A stretch of 42,964 nt of DNA from Pseudomonadota bacterium (GTDB lineage Bacteria > Pseudomonadota > Gammaproteobacteria > Burkholderiales > Gallionellaceae), in the NCBI GenBank assembly GCA_021787435.1, contig JAJYLY010000017.1, positions 1 to 42,964 of the forward strand. Direction: 5' to 3'. The number at the start of each line of letters is the position of its first letter. The first letter of the stretch is position 1. Below are positions 1 to 9,643 of the stretch, piece by piece. The notes under the pieces are model-generated. The model saw nothing but the letters and a program-made list of their open reading frames with translations. It did not search any database and was not told the origin of the DNA. The position numbers and the translations under genes were made by a program.

Positions 1-157
1 TGGCAGGAGCAAGCAGCGCGTGGCTGACCTGTTCTGCGTTGGGGACTTCTGGGGTGCGGAAATATACCCACCAGATCGCAAAGATCAGAACGACCTTCAG
101 CAACAGTATCAGCACAATTTCGCGACCGAACCGGGTATTCCATATTTGACGTATCAC
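1..157 (-). CDS. cydP: Cytochrome bd oxidase small subunit CydP (partial, 3' end off window)
   Basis: The minus strand reads from a GTG at 157 with an AAGGAG ribosome site six bases upstream (164-169) and stays open to the window edge, giving about 52 residues. A short basic N-terminus containing RFGREI is followed by one hydrophobic helix (about residues 13-32) ending in WWVYF. This matches the small CydP proteins of betaproteobacteria, which sit just before cydA and cydB and form a third, single-helix subunit of the bd quinol oxidase. The expected cydAB genes would lie to the left, outside the window. A plus-strand frame over the same bases is its shadow. The identification rests on the helix pattern and likely position, so it is good but not certain. 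Confidence 0.6.
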   Translation of the reverse strand, partial: MIRQIWNTRFGREIVLILLLKVVLIFAIWWVYFRTPEVPNAEQVSHALLAPA

Positions 158-250
158 AATGCTCTCCTTGAAAAGTTTGCACTGAAATTCATATGGCTCT
201 GGCTTGCAGATTTTTATGAATGATACTCCAATAGCCGATGCCGGCAATGA

Positions 251-424
251 ATTTTTTCCCGCATTCAGTTTCTGTCGCAGCAGGGCTTCAGTATCACCCA
301 TTCGTTGCGGGATGATGCAATTCGCAAGGCTTGCGTTAATTATGGCTATAGCATGACAGACATTGCGCGCACGGCAGGAGTGCACTATTCTATATTAAGC
401 CGGTTACTAAAAGGCGAACGATGA
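251..424 (+). pseudogene. C-terminal remnant of a REP-associated (Y1) transposase
   Basis: The frame is open only from just after a TGA at 248-250 to the TGA at 422-424, with no start codon of its own. The translation contains GFSITHSLRDDAIRKAC, then YSMTDIARTAGVHYS and SRLLKGER. This is the helix-turn-helix tail typical of REP-associated tyrosine transposases (compare AIAEHFGVHYSTVSR in the family). The catalytic HUH domain is absent, so this is a 5'-truncated relic. Its stop overlaps the ATG of the following lipoprotein frame. A REP-like hairpin pair occurs at 28286-28355. Confidence 0.5.
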
Positions 425-1152
425 TGAATAATGTCAAGACTCTATTAAATGTTTATGCTTTTTCTTTTTTTGGTGTCTGCATTACGTTAGGCATTACTAG
501 TGCATATTTCGCCAAGAGTGTTGTGGTAATTATTAGCAATCAAACAAAACTGATATTACTCATTTCTATACTTCTCGGTGGATGCTCAACAGCACAAGTC
601 ACGATGCAGAAGGATCAGGAGGGCGATGTCTTCCCCAACAAGATACCGCTCGGCTCCTTGCGAGTCATGCAGGTCTTGAGTGTTGAAAGAGCCGATGTCC
701 TAAAGGACCCCGCCCGCTATACTAATTTCATACGTAGTGCTACTGGCTTCATTTCACCCTACTGGAATGCCAACGACGAGAGTCTATCGCTGTACAAGGA
801 ACTTTCAACAGCGATGACTACAGATAGCAGCATCAAAGGTGGCTATCTTGTTGTCGGGCGGGTCTATTGTTGTGGCGGGGTACAGGAAACGGTAAGTCGG
901 CAGTACGCATTCAGCCCGCCCTCGCTTACGGTCAAGAAAGATGAGTTTGTTGAAGTGCACTTCGGTCATGGCAAGCCGGGTGAAGTGAACATGATTATGC
1001 GGGTCGTAAACGGGTGCAACTGGGTACCACACGACCCTCGTCTATGGGTCAGAATACCATATTGCACCTGGATGAAGGACGAAGGATGGGTTGAGGTAAG
1101 CAGCATGCTCACCTCCAGCAACCACGCCTGGATAAAGGCTCCGACAAAATAG
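421..1152 (+). CDS. Hypothetical lipoprotein
   Basis: The frame of 243 codons contains a clear lipobox, LLGGC, at residues 51-55 after a hydrophobic stretch (LILLISILLGG). The lipobox lies unusually far in for the ATG at 421, and an extra hydrophobic segment precedes it. A better start is the GTG at 523, which has AAGAG a few bases upstream (514-518) and gives a normal 20-residue lipoprotein signal. The mature part, about 190 residues, has a CCGG pair and two further cysteines near the C-terminus but no domain I recognise. An attC-like sequence starts 12 bases after its stop, suggesting it may once have been an integron gene cassette. Function unknown. Confidence 0.6.
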   Translation: MMNNVKTLLNVYAFSFFGVCITLGITSAYFAKSVVVIISNQTKLILLISILLGGCSTAQVTMQKDQEGDVFPNKIPLGSLRVMQVLSVERADVLKDPARYTNFIRSATGFISPYWNANDESLSLYKELSTAMTTDSSIKGGYLVVGRVYCCGGVQETVSRQYAFSPPSLTVKKDEFVEVHFGHGKPGEVNMIMRVVNGCNWVPHDPRLWVRIPYCTWMKDEGWVEVSSMLTSSNHAWIKAPTK

Positions 1153-1163
1153 TGAGTTCGTAT

Positions 1164-1244
1164 GCCTAACAAACGCTGCGAGAGGGACGCGCCAACAGCC
1201 GACTTCGCCGCCTGTTTCCGGATCCTTCAAGCTAAACGTTATTC
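1164..1244 (+). other. attC-like recombination site (gene-cassette relic)
   Basis: The segment begins with GCCTAAC, a perfect RYYYAAC inverse core, directly after the lipoprotein gene. About 80 bases later it ends in TAAACGTTATTC, an imperfect GTTRRRY core. The interior is GC-rich and partly self-complementary. Spacing and orientation relative to the upstream gene fit a 59-base element, but the right core has two mismatches and the inner arms pair only partly. No integron integrase is visible. Confidence 0.35.
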
Positions 1245-1538
1245 ATCTCTATAAACACCAATCTCCGAGAACAGCTTTTGAAGTTCAGCCGTAGCGATTT
1301 TTAGGGAACATAAAAAATTAAGAGGCAGGTCTTGACATTGATTATTTGTTCGGCATTGCCTATGAGTAAAAGAGACGCTTCCCATTTTTGATCACCAACA
1401 AGAAAGCATGCTCGTATCGAGTAGCACGTCATTTGGCTCTCCAAAATATCACTCGCAAACTTTGACCTTGATCTCTCATTTGGTTCGCGGCACGATGCGC
1501 ATATGAACACATTTTTTCTACAGCTTCGTTAGACGTAA
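1245..1538. other. Non-coding or decayed stretch
   Basis: I see no convincing gene on either strand. The minus strand has several short frames that break into one another, including one from about 1510 to 1301 without a ribosome site, which looks like decayed sequence. A GTTAGAC heptamer at 1529-1535 matches an attC core, but I find no matching inverse core upstream of it. Confidence 0.4.
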
Positions 1539-1553
1539 CCCCAAGGACGCCGT

Positions 1554-1790
1554 ATAACAGGACCTGAGACTATTATTTTAATCATTATCGGTGCATGGCT
1601 GATCATTGCGGCCATTGTGATCGGATACCCGCTAATTACTGGTCGGATAAGGGTCGGATTAGACCCTGTCAGACGAGAGAATGACCCTAAGCCATTCTGG
1701 AATGCATATATCTTCTCGATGATTCTGTTCCTAACCGTGTCCATCGCCGCTGGATTCCTTATGCATGGAGTTCTGTTTAGGAAGCCTTAG
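1554..1790 (+). pseudogene. Small two-helix membrane protein with an ATA in place of its start codon
   Basis: The frame is open from 1539 to the TAG at 1788-1790. It reads as a compact membrane protein: a hydrophobic helix (ETIILIIIGAWLIIAAIVIG), a short polar loop rich in R, D and P, then a second helix (FSMILFLTVSIAAGFLMHG). No ATG, GTG or TTG precedes the first helix. AAGGA at 1543-1547 sits six bases before an ATA codon at 1554, exactly where ATG would be expected. Either the start has mutated and the gene is silent, or ATA is used inefficiently. The family is not recognised. About 78 residues. Confidence 0.45.
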
Positions 1791-1835
1791 ACCCCCCATT
1801 TTTTCGATCATACAACTCCGCCGTTTTGGCTGATC

Positions 1836-2171
1836 TTGACTCTCATTTTCAAAATCAAATCCCGCGAACAACAAGAAATTGAACAGGCGGCAGAATGGTG
1901 GGCAGAAAATCGGCCTGCAGCTCCTAGATCTGTTCGCAAGGACATGGAAGCTGTCTTAGCCTTACCCGTCGAAGAACCTGGAATGGGTAGCAAGGTTGAA
2001 ACAGCGCTCATGAAAATAACTCGCAGGCTGTACCTCACACATGTTCAATATTTTCTCTACTACTGCGTTCGAGGGAAATTTCTCGAGGTAGTCGATTTTT
2101 GGCATTCTAGCCGTAAATCAGGTCCGTCAAACCAACAACATTCCGCCGAACCCGTCACTCGAACGATCTGA
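1836..2171 (+). CDS. RelE/ParE-family toxin-like protein (orphan)
   Basis: The 111-codon frame starts at TTG 1836. The segment EQQEIEQAAEWWAENRP, the basic block ITRRLYL and the closing strands YFLYYCVRGKFLEVVDFWHSSR follow the RelE/ParE fold, whose members inhibit translation or gyrase. The last 15 or so residues look like a random extension past the usual end near the SSR motif. No antitoxin gene lies within 300 bases on either side, so if expressed the protein would be unopposed locally. It is more probably a non-toxic relic in this scrap-rich region. No good ribosome site precedes the TTG. Confidence 0.6.
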   Translation: MTLIFKIKSREQQEIEQAAEWWAENRPAAPRSVRKDMEAVLALPVEEPGMGSKVETALMKITRRLYLTHVQYFLYYCVRGKFLEVVDFWHSSRKSGPSNQQHSAEPVTRTI

Positions 2172-2239
2172 CCGAAACACGGTTTTTTTATGACCTGTGA
2201 TAAATTTCACATACTGTATCGTACCGCTTTCGGCACGGT

Positions 2240-3064
2240 TCAAAGCAGATCAAATTCGATATTATCCAGCAGGCGGGTTTTACCCAATTTTGCCGCAACC
2301 AGTATCACCAGATGCTCGCTGTCGGACTTCATCAAATCTGACTGGTTGCGTATCACCACATAATCCACCTGCCAGCCCCTGCCTGCCAGACTCTCAATCG
2401 CTTTTCGTTCCAGTTTTTCAATGTCCCGGTCGCCATTCTGCATGTGTTGCTTGATAGACTTCAGGGTCTGGTAAAGAAATGGCGCCATTGCACGCTCGGA
2501 ATCAGACAGGTACTGGTTGCGCGAGCTTAGGGCCAGACCATCTTCCGCTCTCACCGTCTCACAGCCGACTATTGCTATCGGCAGATTAAGCTGCTCAACC
2601 ATCAGGCGGACAAGGAAAAGCTGCTGGTAGTCTTTCCTGCCAAACAGCGCGACATCGGGTTGCACGATGTTGAAGAGCTTCAGTACCACGGTCGCCATGC
2701 CGCGAAAATGGCCTGGACGCGCAGCGCCGCAAAGTTCGGATGCGATCTGTGGCAATTCGATATATACGGTTTGATTGACCGGATACATTTCTTTCACGGA
2801 AGGTGCAAAAACCACATCCGCCAGACCCTCTAACTTCGCGCAATCATCATTCAGTGTGCGCGGATATTGCTCGAAATCCTCGTTCGGCCCGAACTGCAAC
2901 GGATTAACGAAGATGCTCGCCACCACGCAGCTGCCATGCTTGCGCGCCCCGCGCATCAACTGCAGATGCCCTTCATGAAGATTGCCCATGGTCGGCACGA
3001 AAGCGATTTCACGCTCATCTGTTAGACGTTCGTGCAATTCTGCAATCGTCGAGATGACCTGCAT
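2240..3064 (-). CDS. panC: Pantothenate synthetase
   Basis: Catalyses the ATP-dependent joining of pantoate and beta-alanine, the last step of pantothenate synthesis, in the cytoplasm. Length is 274 residues, normal for PanC. Visible motifs are FVPTMGNLHEGHLQLM near residue 23 (the HxGH nucleotide-binding signature), VNPLQFGPNEDFEQYPR, FGRKDYQQLF, and LSSRNQYLS (the KMSKS-like loop). The ATG at 3064 overlaps the panB stop as ATGA, so panB and panC are translationally coupled. Together with folK upstream this is a cofactor-biosynthesis operon. Confidence 0.97.
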   Translation of the reverse strand: MQVISTIAELHERLTDEREIAFVPTMGNLHEGHLQLMRGARKHGSCVVASIFVNPLQFGPNEDFEQYPRTLNDDCAKLEGLADVVFAPSVKEMYPVNQTVYIELPQIASELCGAARPGHFRGMATVVLKLFNIVQPDVALFGRKDYQQLFLVRLMVEQLNLPIAIVGCETVRAEDGLALSSRNQYLSDSERAMAPFLYQTLKSIKQHMQNGDRDIEKLERKAIESLAGRGWQVDYVVIRNQSDLMKSDSEHLVILVAAKLGKTRLLDNIEFDLL

Positions 3065-3855
3065 CAGAAACTGTGCTCTGGTTTCGGGAAACGGCCATCT
3101 TTTACCTCAGCAACATAAAGCTTTACTGCCTCGGCAATCGATGTTGCACCCAGCATGTAGTTTTTCACAAAGCGCGCCTTTTTGCCCGGATAGATATCCA
3201 ACATGTCATAGAGCACCAACACCTGGCCCGAGCAGGAAGCCCCCGCGCCTATGCCTATCGTGGGAATAGACAACGCAGCAGTGATATCATGCGCAAGCGC
3301 AGCAGGCACCGCTTCCAGTATGACCATGCCGGCACCCGCCTCTTGCAGGGCCAGCGCATCAGCAATAAGACGCTGCGCAGCATCCGCATCTTTGCCCTGC
3401 ACCCTGTAGCCGCCCAGCTGATTTACCGATTGCGGCAAGAGACCAATATGCGCGCACACGGGGATGCCGCGTGAGGTGAGAAAACGCACGGTTTCCGCCA
3501 TTTCCTCCCCACCCTCAAGCTTGACCATCTGCGCGCCGGCGACCATCAGGCGCGCTGCATGAGCAAAGGTCTGCTGAGAACTGATCTGGGATGTGCCAAA
3601 CGGCATGTCGGCCATGATGAAAGCAGTCTTTGAACCCCGCGCCACGCAGGCTGTGTGGTACACCATGTCATCAAGCGTCACGGGCAAGGTGCTGTCATAC
3701 CCCTGCAACACCATGCCCAATGAGTCTCCCACCAGCAGCACATCGACACCCTGCGCCTCGAGCAAAGCCGCGAAGCTTGCGTCATAGCAGGTCAGCACGG
3801 CAATTTTTTCAGCCTTGCCGCGCATCGCTTTCAATGTGCTTAATGTGGTTCGCAT
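3064..3855 (-). CDS. panB: 3-methyl-2-oxobutanoate hydroxymethyltransferase
   Basis: Transfers a hydroxymethyl group from methylenetetrahydrofolate to ketoisovalerate, giving ketopantoate, the first committed step of pantothenate synthesis. Motifs visible are [23 protein letters not shown] (metal and substrate loop), [25 protein letters not shown] and IPTIGIGAG. The start is the ATG at 3855, because AAGGAG lies five bases before it. The ATG at 3876 would add seven residues and has no site. The resulting 263 residues match the family length. It overlaps panC by four bases and follows folK by 27. Confidence 0.97.
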   Translation of the reverse strand: MRTTLSTLKAMRGKAEKIAVLTCYDASFAALLEAQGVDVLLVGDSLGMVLQGYDSTLPVTLDDMVYHTACVARGSKTAFIMADMPFGTSQISSQQTFAHAARLMVAGAQMVKLEGGEEMAETVRFLTSRGIPVCAHIGLLPQSVNQLGGYRVQGKDADAAQRLIADALALQEAGAGMVILEAVPAALAHDITAALSIPTIGIGAGASCSGQVLVLYDMLDIYPGKKARFVKNYMLGATSIAEAVKLYVAEVKDGRFPKPEHSF

Positions 3856-3882
3856 GCTGCTCCTTAATTCAACCATGCCATG

Positions 3883-4362
3883 CTACAGTTTTTCCAGAAC
3901 CTGATCCAGACAACCTTGCAACGCCTGCCGCACCGATCCCACGGATGGAATCATGCAGTCCGGTTCAACCTCGAGCAAGGGTTGCAGCACGAATGCCCTG
4001 CGGTGCATGTGCGGATGCGGGATCGTAAGGCCCGGCTCGTCTATCTGCATGTCGCCATAAAGCAGCACATCCAGATCCAGCGTGCGTGGCGCATTGCTGA
4101 AAGTGCGCTCGCGCCCATACTGCCTCTCAATGCTAAGCATGGTGGACAAGAGTTGCCGTGGGGCCAAGCGAGTCTCGATCTTGACGACCGCATTCACGAA
4201 ATCCGGCTGATCCAGATAACCGATCGGCGCACTGCGATAAAAAGCCGAACTTGCCAGAACACGCGTATCCGGCAATTGGTCAATGTCGGATATCGCAAGC
4301 CTCAACTGGTCTGAGGGCTCGCCAAGATTGCTGCCCAGCCCGATAAAACAGATATGCGTCAC
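3883..4362 (-). CDS. folK: 2-amino-4-hydroxy-6-hydroxymethyldihydropteridine pyrophosphokinase
   Basis: Transfers pyrophosphate from ATP to hydroxymethyl-dihydropterin in folate synthesis. The 159-residue protein shows the family signatures IGLGSNLGEP at the N-terminus, FVNAVVKIET, the RTLDLDVLLYGD signature, and IPHPHMHRRAFVLQPL. The start ATG overlaps the end of pcnB as ATGA. The order pcnB-folK-panB-panC is common in beta- and gammaproteobacteria and puts folate next to the folate-dependent PanB step. Confidence 0.96.
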   Translation of the reverse strand: MTHICFIGLGSNLGEPSDQLRLAISDIDQLPDTRVLASSAFYRSAPIGYLDQPDFVNAVVKIETRLAPRQLLSTMLSIERQYGRERTFSNAPRTLDLDVLLYGDMQIDEPGLTIPHPHMHRRAFVLQPLLEVEPDCMIPSVGSVRQALQGCLDQVLEKL

Positions 4363-5690
4363 GATGCCTGCTCGGCTTTCTTTCGCGGCTTGCGGCGGCG
4401 CTTCTTGGTACCTCCGGCAACTTCGGGTTGCAGCATTTCCTGACGGCGTACATCAGACGCATCCTGAAACTCATCCCACCAAAGCCCGAGCTCGTTATCC
4501 ACTTCGTTGCTCGCACAACGCAACAGCAGAAAATCGAACGCGGCGCGGAAACGCGGCTGCTCGAGCAGACGGTATGGCCGTTGTCCTGAGCGCTGCTCGA
4601 AACGGTGCTGCAACAACCAGATTTCCTTCATGATCGCATCGTGGCGATGCGGAATGGCCAGCTTTTTTTTCTGGCGCGCCAGCACTTCATCCATCGCCGC
4701 GTGCATCGCACCCACCGGGCGCTCGCCTTGCGCCACCAGAAGATTCCATGCCGCAAGCACTTCGTTCCATAGCAAGGCCGCAAACAGAAAGGCCGGAGAT
4801 ACCGATTTTCCCTGGCTCATGCGTTCATCGGTATTCTTCAGTGCAAGCATGACGAATTTTTCACCCGCAGGCTGTGCCATGATCACATCCAAGAGCGGCA
4901 GCAATCCGTGATGCAACTGCATCTTGCGCAACTCTTGGATGCATTCGACAGAATGGCCGGACAGCAGCATCTTCAGGACCTCATCCAGCATGCGCGCCTC
5001 GGGCACGTTGTCCAGCAGAGACTTCATGGATGCAATCGGCGCTGCGGTTGCAGAATCAAGGTTGATGCCAAGCTTGGCTGACAGGCGCACCGCGCGCAGC
5101 ATGCGCACCGGGTCTTCGCGATAGCGAACTTGCGGATCCCCTATGATGCGCAGAACGCCTGCGCGAATATCTGCAAATCCGCGGTGGTAATCGAAGATTT
5201 CCTGTGTGGCAGGATCGTAGAACAGCGCATTCGCGGTGAAATCCCGGCGCGCCGCATCCTGCTCCTGGTCACCGAATTCGTTATCGCGCAACAGGCGGCC
5301 GTGTTCATCGGTCTGCGCATCTTCCGTTTCCACCATGCGACGGAATGTGGACACCTCTACCAGCTCTTCGCCAAACATCACATGCACCAGACGGAAACGC
5401 CGTCCGATGATGCGGGAGCGCCTGAACACACGCTTTACTTCCTCGGGCGTGGCATTGGTTGCCACATCGAAATCCTTGGGCGTCTTGCCCAGCAGCAGAT
5501 CGCGCACTGCACCGCCCACCACATACGCCTGAAAACCTGCCGCCTGCAAGCCATCCGTCACGCGTTTTGCGCCATAGCTGATCTGTTCGCGCGGCACATT
5601 GTGCAAGGCATATGGAATGATTTGCGCATTACCGGCTGTTCTGGCTTTCGCAGACCTGCGAAATACGCGCTTGAGGAATTGTTTGATCAT
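4359..5690 (-). CDS. pcnB: Poly(A) polymerase I
   Basis: Adds 3' poly(A) tails to RNA and so promotes decay. 443 residues. The nucleotidyltransferase head has YVVGGAVRDLLLGKTPKDFDV (GG and DxD signature), followed by RRFRLVHV, the FTANALFYDP block and REDPVRMLRAVRLSAKLG, which identify a PcnB/CCA-adding family enzyme. The long helical tail and the very basic C-terminus (KKRRRKPRKK) favour PcnB over a CCA-adding enzyme. It lies 15 bases downstream of dapB and overlaps folK. Confidence 0.93.
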   Translation of the reverse strand: MIKQFLKRVFRRSAKARTAGNAQIIPYALHNVPREQISYGAKRVTDGLQAAGFQAYVVGGAVRDLLLGKTPKDFDVATNATPEEVKRVFRRSRIIGRRFRLVHVMFGEELVEVSTFRRMVETEDAQTDEHGRLLRDNEFGDQEQDAARRDFTANALFYDPATQEIFDYHRGFADIRAGVLRIIGDPQVRYREDPVRMLRAVRLSAKLGINLDSATAAPIASMKSLLDNVPEARMLDEVLKMLLSGHSVECIQELRKMQLHHGLLPLLDVIMAQPAGEKFVMLALKNTDERMSQGKSVSPAFLFAALLWNEVLAAWNLLVAQGERPVGAMHAAMDEVLARQKKKLAIPHRHDAIMKEIWLLQHRFEQRSGQRPYRLLEQPRFRAAFDFLLLRCASNEVDNELGLWWDEFQDASDVRRQEMLQPEVAGGTKKRRRKPRKKAEQAS

Positions 5691-5705
5691 TTATTATTCA
5701 AGGGA

Positions 5706-6494
<789 letters not shown>

Positions 6495-6512
6495 TCATTC
6501 CTTAAAGCTGGC

Positions 6513-6851
6513 CTACTTGGCTTCGGCCGCTGTCAAATGCAGGCCGCTGTCGTCGATGCGCACCAGTTTGTCATCCTCGAAATACACTGTCAGGCGCTGC
6601 TGTTCGACCAGCTTGTAATCGTGCTCGAAACGGTACACATAGTCCCACTCGTTGGCATGAAACGGATCGCTGATCATGGGCGTGCCCATCACGAATTTGA
6701 CTTGCGCGCGCGACATGCCGATTTGTAGCTTGTCGCGCATTTCTTGTGTTATGTAGTTTCCCTGCCGGATGTCCATCTTGTAGGCAATTGGAAAGTGGAT
6801 ATAGCTGCATGAGGAAAGCAGCAAGGAGAACAATATTATTTTAAAACGCAT
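6513..6851 (-). CDS. bamE: Outer-membrane assembly lipoprotein BamE (SmpA/OmlA)
   Basis: A small lipoprotein of the BAM complex that inserts beta-barrel proteins in the outer membrane. From the ATG at 6851 the protein has 112 residues: a signal peptide with lipobox LLSSC, then QGNYITQEM, KLQIGMSRAQVKFVMGTPM and FHANEWDYVYRF, the core BamE motif. The in-frame upstream codons to 6890 would bury the lipobox and are discarded. It lies between recN and dapB on the same strand, a frequent betaproteobacterial arrangement. Confidence 0.95.
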   Translation of the reverse strand: MRFKIILFSLLLSSCSYIHFPIAYKMDIRQGNYITQEMRDKLQIGMSRAQVKFVMGTPMISDPFHANEWDYVYRFEHDYKLVEQQRLTVYFEDDKLVRIDDSGLHLTAAEAK

Positions 6852-6893
6852 GTTTTTCAATCTCAAAATTTTCAGCATCAGAAGCATCATACC

Positions 6894-8549
6894 TCAAGCG
6901 GCCAAACCGAGCATCTCCGCCGCATGTATGCGCGTGGTCTCGGTGATGACAACACCACCCAGCATGCGCGCAATTTCTTCAATGCGTTGCTCATCGTTCA
7001 GCACTTCGATATGGCTTAACGTAACACCCTCCTTGACCGCTTTGCTGACCTGCCACTGATGGTCTGCCATCGCGGCCACCTGCGGCAGGTGCGTCACGCA
7101 CAGAACCTGGTACTCACGCCCTAGTTGCTTGAGCAGCAGGCCCACAATTTCCGCAACTCTCCCGCCTATGCCGCTGTCCACCTCGTCGAAAATCAGCGTA
7201 GGCACGCTGGCCACCTGACTGGTTGCAACTTGTATCGCTAGGCTGATGCGCGAGAGTTCACCGCCCGATGCGACTTTTGCCATGCTGCGCAACGGAGAGC
7301 CCGGATTGGCGGCAATCCTGAATTCCACCGTTTCAAGGCCGCAGGCGCCGCCTTCGGGCAAGGGCAGCAGGGCGACTTCAAATCTTCCGCCATCCATTGC
7401 TAGCGTCTGCATCGCCGAACTTATCTGCTGCGAGAATCGATCAGCTGCAAGCTTGCGGGCCAAACTCAGTTGTTCCGCACTTTCTATATAGCGCTGTTTT
7501 GCAGCATCTTCTTGGCGGGACAGCTCGGCAAGGTCGGCATCTGCGCCCAGCTCTGCTAGGCGCGCGACGATCTGCTCCAGTACATCGTTCAGTTTTTCCG
7601 GCATCACCCGATATTTGCGCCCCATATCCACGACGGCCTGAATCTGCTTTTCCTTTTCGGCAAGCTGTCCTGGATCAACATCAAGGCGCTGCTGATAATG
7701 GCGCAGGCTATACACCGCCTCCTGCAATTCAGCCTGCGCGGATTCCAGAAGATGCAGCGGCTCATGAAGCGAAGGATCATGATTCAACCCATCCCGGAGC
7801 CGCGCCATCAGCCCATTGATCTGCGCAAGACAGGCGGTATCGGCTTCAGAAAGGATGTCGATGCCAAACGCAGCGGTTTCCAACAAGCTGGCGGCATGCG
7901 CAAGGCGCGAACAGTCCGCCTGCAGCGTTTCCCAGTCTGCCTCATTAAACGCCAGGGCCTCCAGTTCGTTGCGCTGAAACGAAAGCAACTCGCGTTCGGC
8001 TGCAGCCGCCTGCGAATTCTCGCTCAATGTGATCCTGCGGTTTTTGAGCGTCTGCCAGCCGCGATAAAGCTGCCCTGCCTCGCCTGCCTGCTGCTGCAGG
8101 CCTGCATAGCCATCGAGCAATCTCTGCTGTTCATCAGCTTGCAGCAAAGTCTGATGCGCATGCTGTCCGTGGATATTCAACAGCTGCTCGCCCGCCTCCC
8201 GCATCTGCTGCAATGTGACGCTGCGCCCGTTGATGAAGCCACGCGAACGCCCCCCCGCGTCCAGCAGGCGGCGCATCAGGCAGATGCCCTCATCGCACGG
8301 CAATTCCTGTGCGGCAAGCCAGGATTTCAGGTTTGCCATCGCGCTGATGTCAAATCCCGCCGTGATTTCGGCACGCTCGCCGCGCACCATTGCCGCATCG
8401 CCGCGCTCACCCAGAGCCAGCAACAAGGCATCGATGAGCACGGATTTTCCGGCCCCCGTCTCGCCTGTCAACGCAGTAAAGCCGGAGCCGAATTCCAGAT
8501 CTATTTCAGACACGATGACAAAATCGCGGATACTCAAGAATTTCAGCAT
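6894..8549 (-). CDS. recN: DNA repair protein RecN
   Basis: SMC-like ATPase acting in double-strand-break repair. About 551 residues from the ATG at 8549; a TTG two codons earlier is also in frame. The Walker A motif GETGAGKSVLIDALLLALG lies near residue 30, and a long coiled-coil middle follows (about 150-350). The signature MAKVASGGELSRISLAI and Walker B LIFDEVDSGIGG lie in the C-terminal half, with a final VTHLPQVAAMAD switch. It starts 18 bases downstream of nadK, so the two may be co-transcribed. A TATAAT-like box lies between them with no clear partner. Confidence 0.97.
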   Translation of the reverse strand: MLKFLSIRDFVIVSEIDLEFGSGFTALTGETGAGKSVLIDALLLALGERGDAAMVRGERAEITAGFDISAMANLKSWLAAQELPCDEGICLMRRLLDAGGRSRGFINGRSVTLQQMREAGEQLLNIHGQHAHQTLLQADEQQRLLDGYAGLQQQAGEAGQLYRGWQTLKNRRITLSENSQAAAAERELLSFQRNELEALAFNEADWETLQADCSRLAHAASLLETAAFGIDILSEADTACLAQINGLMARLRDGLNHDPSLHEPLHLLESAQAELQEAVYSLRHYQQRLDVDPGQLAEKEKQIQAVVDMGRKYRVMPEKLNDVLEQIVARLAELGADADLAELSRQEDAAKQRYIESAEQLSLARKLAADRFSQQISSAMQTLAMDGGRFEVALLPLPEGGACGLETVEFRIAANPGSPLRSMAKVASGGELSRISLAIQVATSQVASVPTLIFDEVDSGIGGRVAEIVGLLLKQLGREYQVLCVTHLPQVAAMADHQWQVSKAVKEGVTLSHIEVLNDEQRIEEIARMLGGVVITETTRIHAAEMLGLAA

Positions 8550-8567
8550 GCACAAAAGATATTATAG

Positions 8568-9440
8568 TTAAAGGGCCTGGTTCCAGAGCAACTTCTCGCG
8601 CAGCGTGTGGTAATAACTGTGCCCCACGGGATGCAGCAGACAGGCATGCTCAGGGCAGCGGGTCACAACTATCCTGTCGTCAAGCTGCATGTCGAAACTG
8701 GTATGACTGTCCAGCCGCACACGGATATCACCGGTGCGGTGCATCAGGATTTCCAGCTCTGACGAAGCATGCACCACGATCGGCCGGTTGCTTAGCGTAT
8801 GGGGGCAAACCGGCACCAACTCCAACACATCGAGTCCGGGGTGCAATATCGGGCCGCCCGCAGACATCGCATAGGCAGTAGAGCCGGTCGGTGTCGCGAC
8901 AATCAACCCGTCTGCCCGCTGATTGTATAGGTATTCACCGTCGATGCGCACCTCGAATTCGACCATGCTGCTGATCTGGCTGCGATGCACCACCACTTCG
9001 TTGAAAGCCGTGCCGCTGAATACCTCGGTCTCGCCGCGCATCACGCGCGCCGACAGCAGCAAGCGTCGCTCGGTGACATACTGCCCTTCCAGCATCCCCT
9101 CTATGACATCCAGCATGTTGTCCAGCGTCAGGTCGGTGAGAAACCCCAGCCTGCCCTGATTTACCCCTATCATGGGCACATGATGTGGTGAAAAGGTGCG
9201 CGCAATATTCAACATCGTGCCATCGCCCCCAAGCGCGATCACGAGATCCACCCTGCCTGCGATGTCAGTCAACTCCATCGAGGGGTAAGGGCAGGAAGCC
9301 AGATGCTCGGCACTCTGTTTGTCGACCAGCACATTCAAACCTTTGGTTGACAGGAATTCTGCCATGCGCAGCAAGGGTTCAGCCACATCGAGCGACTTGT
9401 GCTTTCCGATGAGCGCAATATTTTTGAAGGGAAATTTCAT
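8568..9440 (-). CDS. nadK: NAD kinase
   Basis: Phosphorylates NAD to NADP. 290 residues, normal for proteobacterial NadK. Diagnostic motifs are LVIALGGDGTMLNIAR (GGDG), GVNQGRLGFLTDL and the NE/D region with ATPTGSTAYAMSAGGPI. It begins the long minus-strand run that continues through recN, bamE, dapB, pcnB, folK and pan. The 200 bases upstream separate it from the divergent glycine-rich gene. Confidence 0.97.
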   Translation of the reverse strand: MKFPFKNIALIGKHKSLDVAEPLLRMAEFLSTKGLNVLVDKQSAEHLASCPYPSMELTDIAGRVDLVIALGGDGTMLNIARTFSPHHVPMIGVNQGRLGFLTDLTLDNMLDVIEGMLEGQYVTERRLLLSARVMRGETEVFSGTAFNEVVVHRSQISSMVEFEVRIDGEYLYNQRADGLIVATPTGSTAYAMSAGGPILHPGLDVLELVPVCPHTLSNRPIVVHASSELEILMHRTGDIRVRLDSHTSFDMQLDDRIVVTRCPEHACLLHPVGHSYYHTLREKLLWNQAL

Positions 9441-9643
9441 GAGCGCGATTAAACCACATCGGGCACACTATGACAAAGCACCATTTATCATTCACAATCG
9501 AGTATACCCGTGATAATCTGCGATGTGCCTGTTTCCCGATGACAATGACAAAACTCGCACCCGTTGCATATAAATACGAACTTTCTAGGAAAAGTACTAT
9601 CCAATATCCCGAATTGCGCGCAATTCATTGAGTGGAGAGAGAA

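Noticed and set aside
20..223. 67-codon plus-strand frame at the left edge
   Set aside because: It is antisense to the cydP frame, which has the better ribosome site and a family match.
8556..8600. TATAAT-like promoter between nadK and recN
   Set aside because: The nearest -35-like hexamer is 19 bases away and poor, so it is not reported as a promoter.
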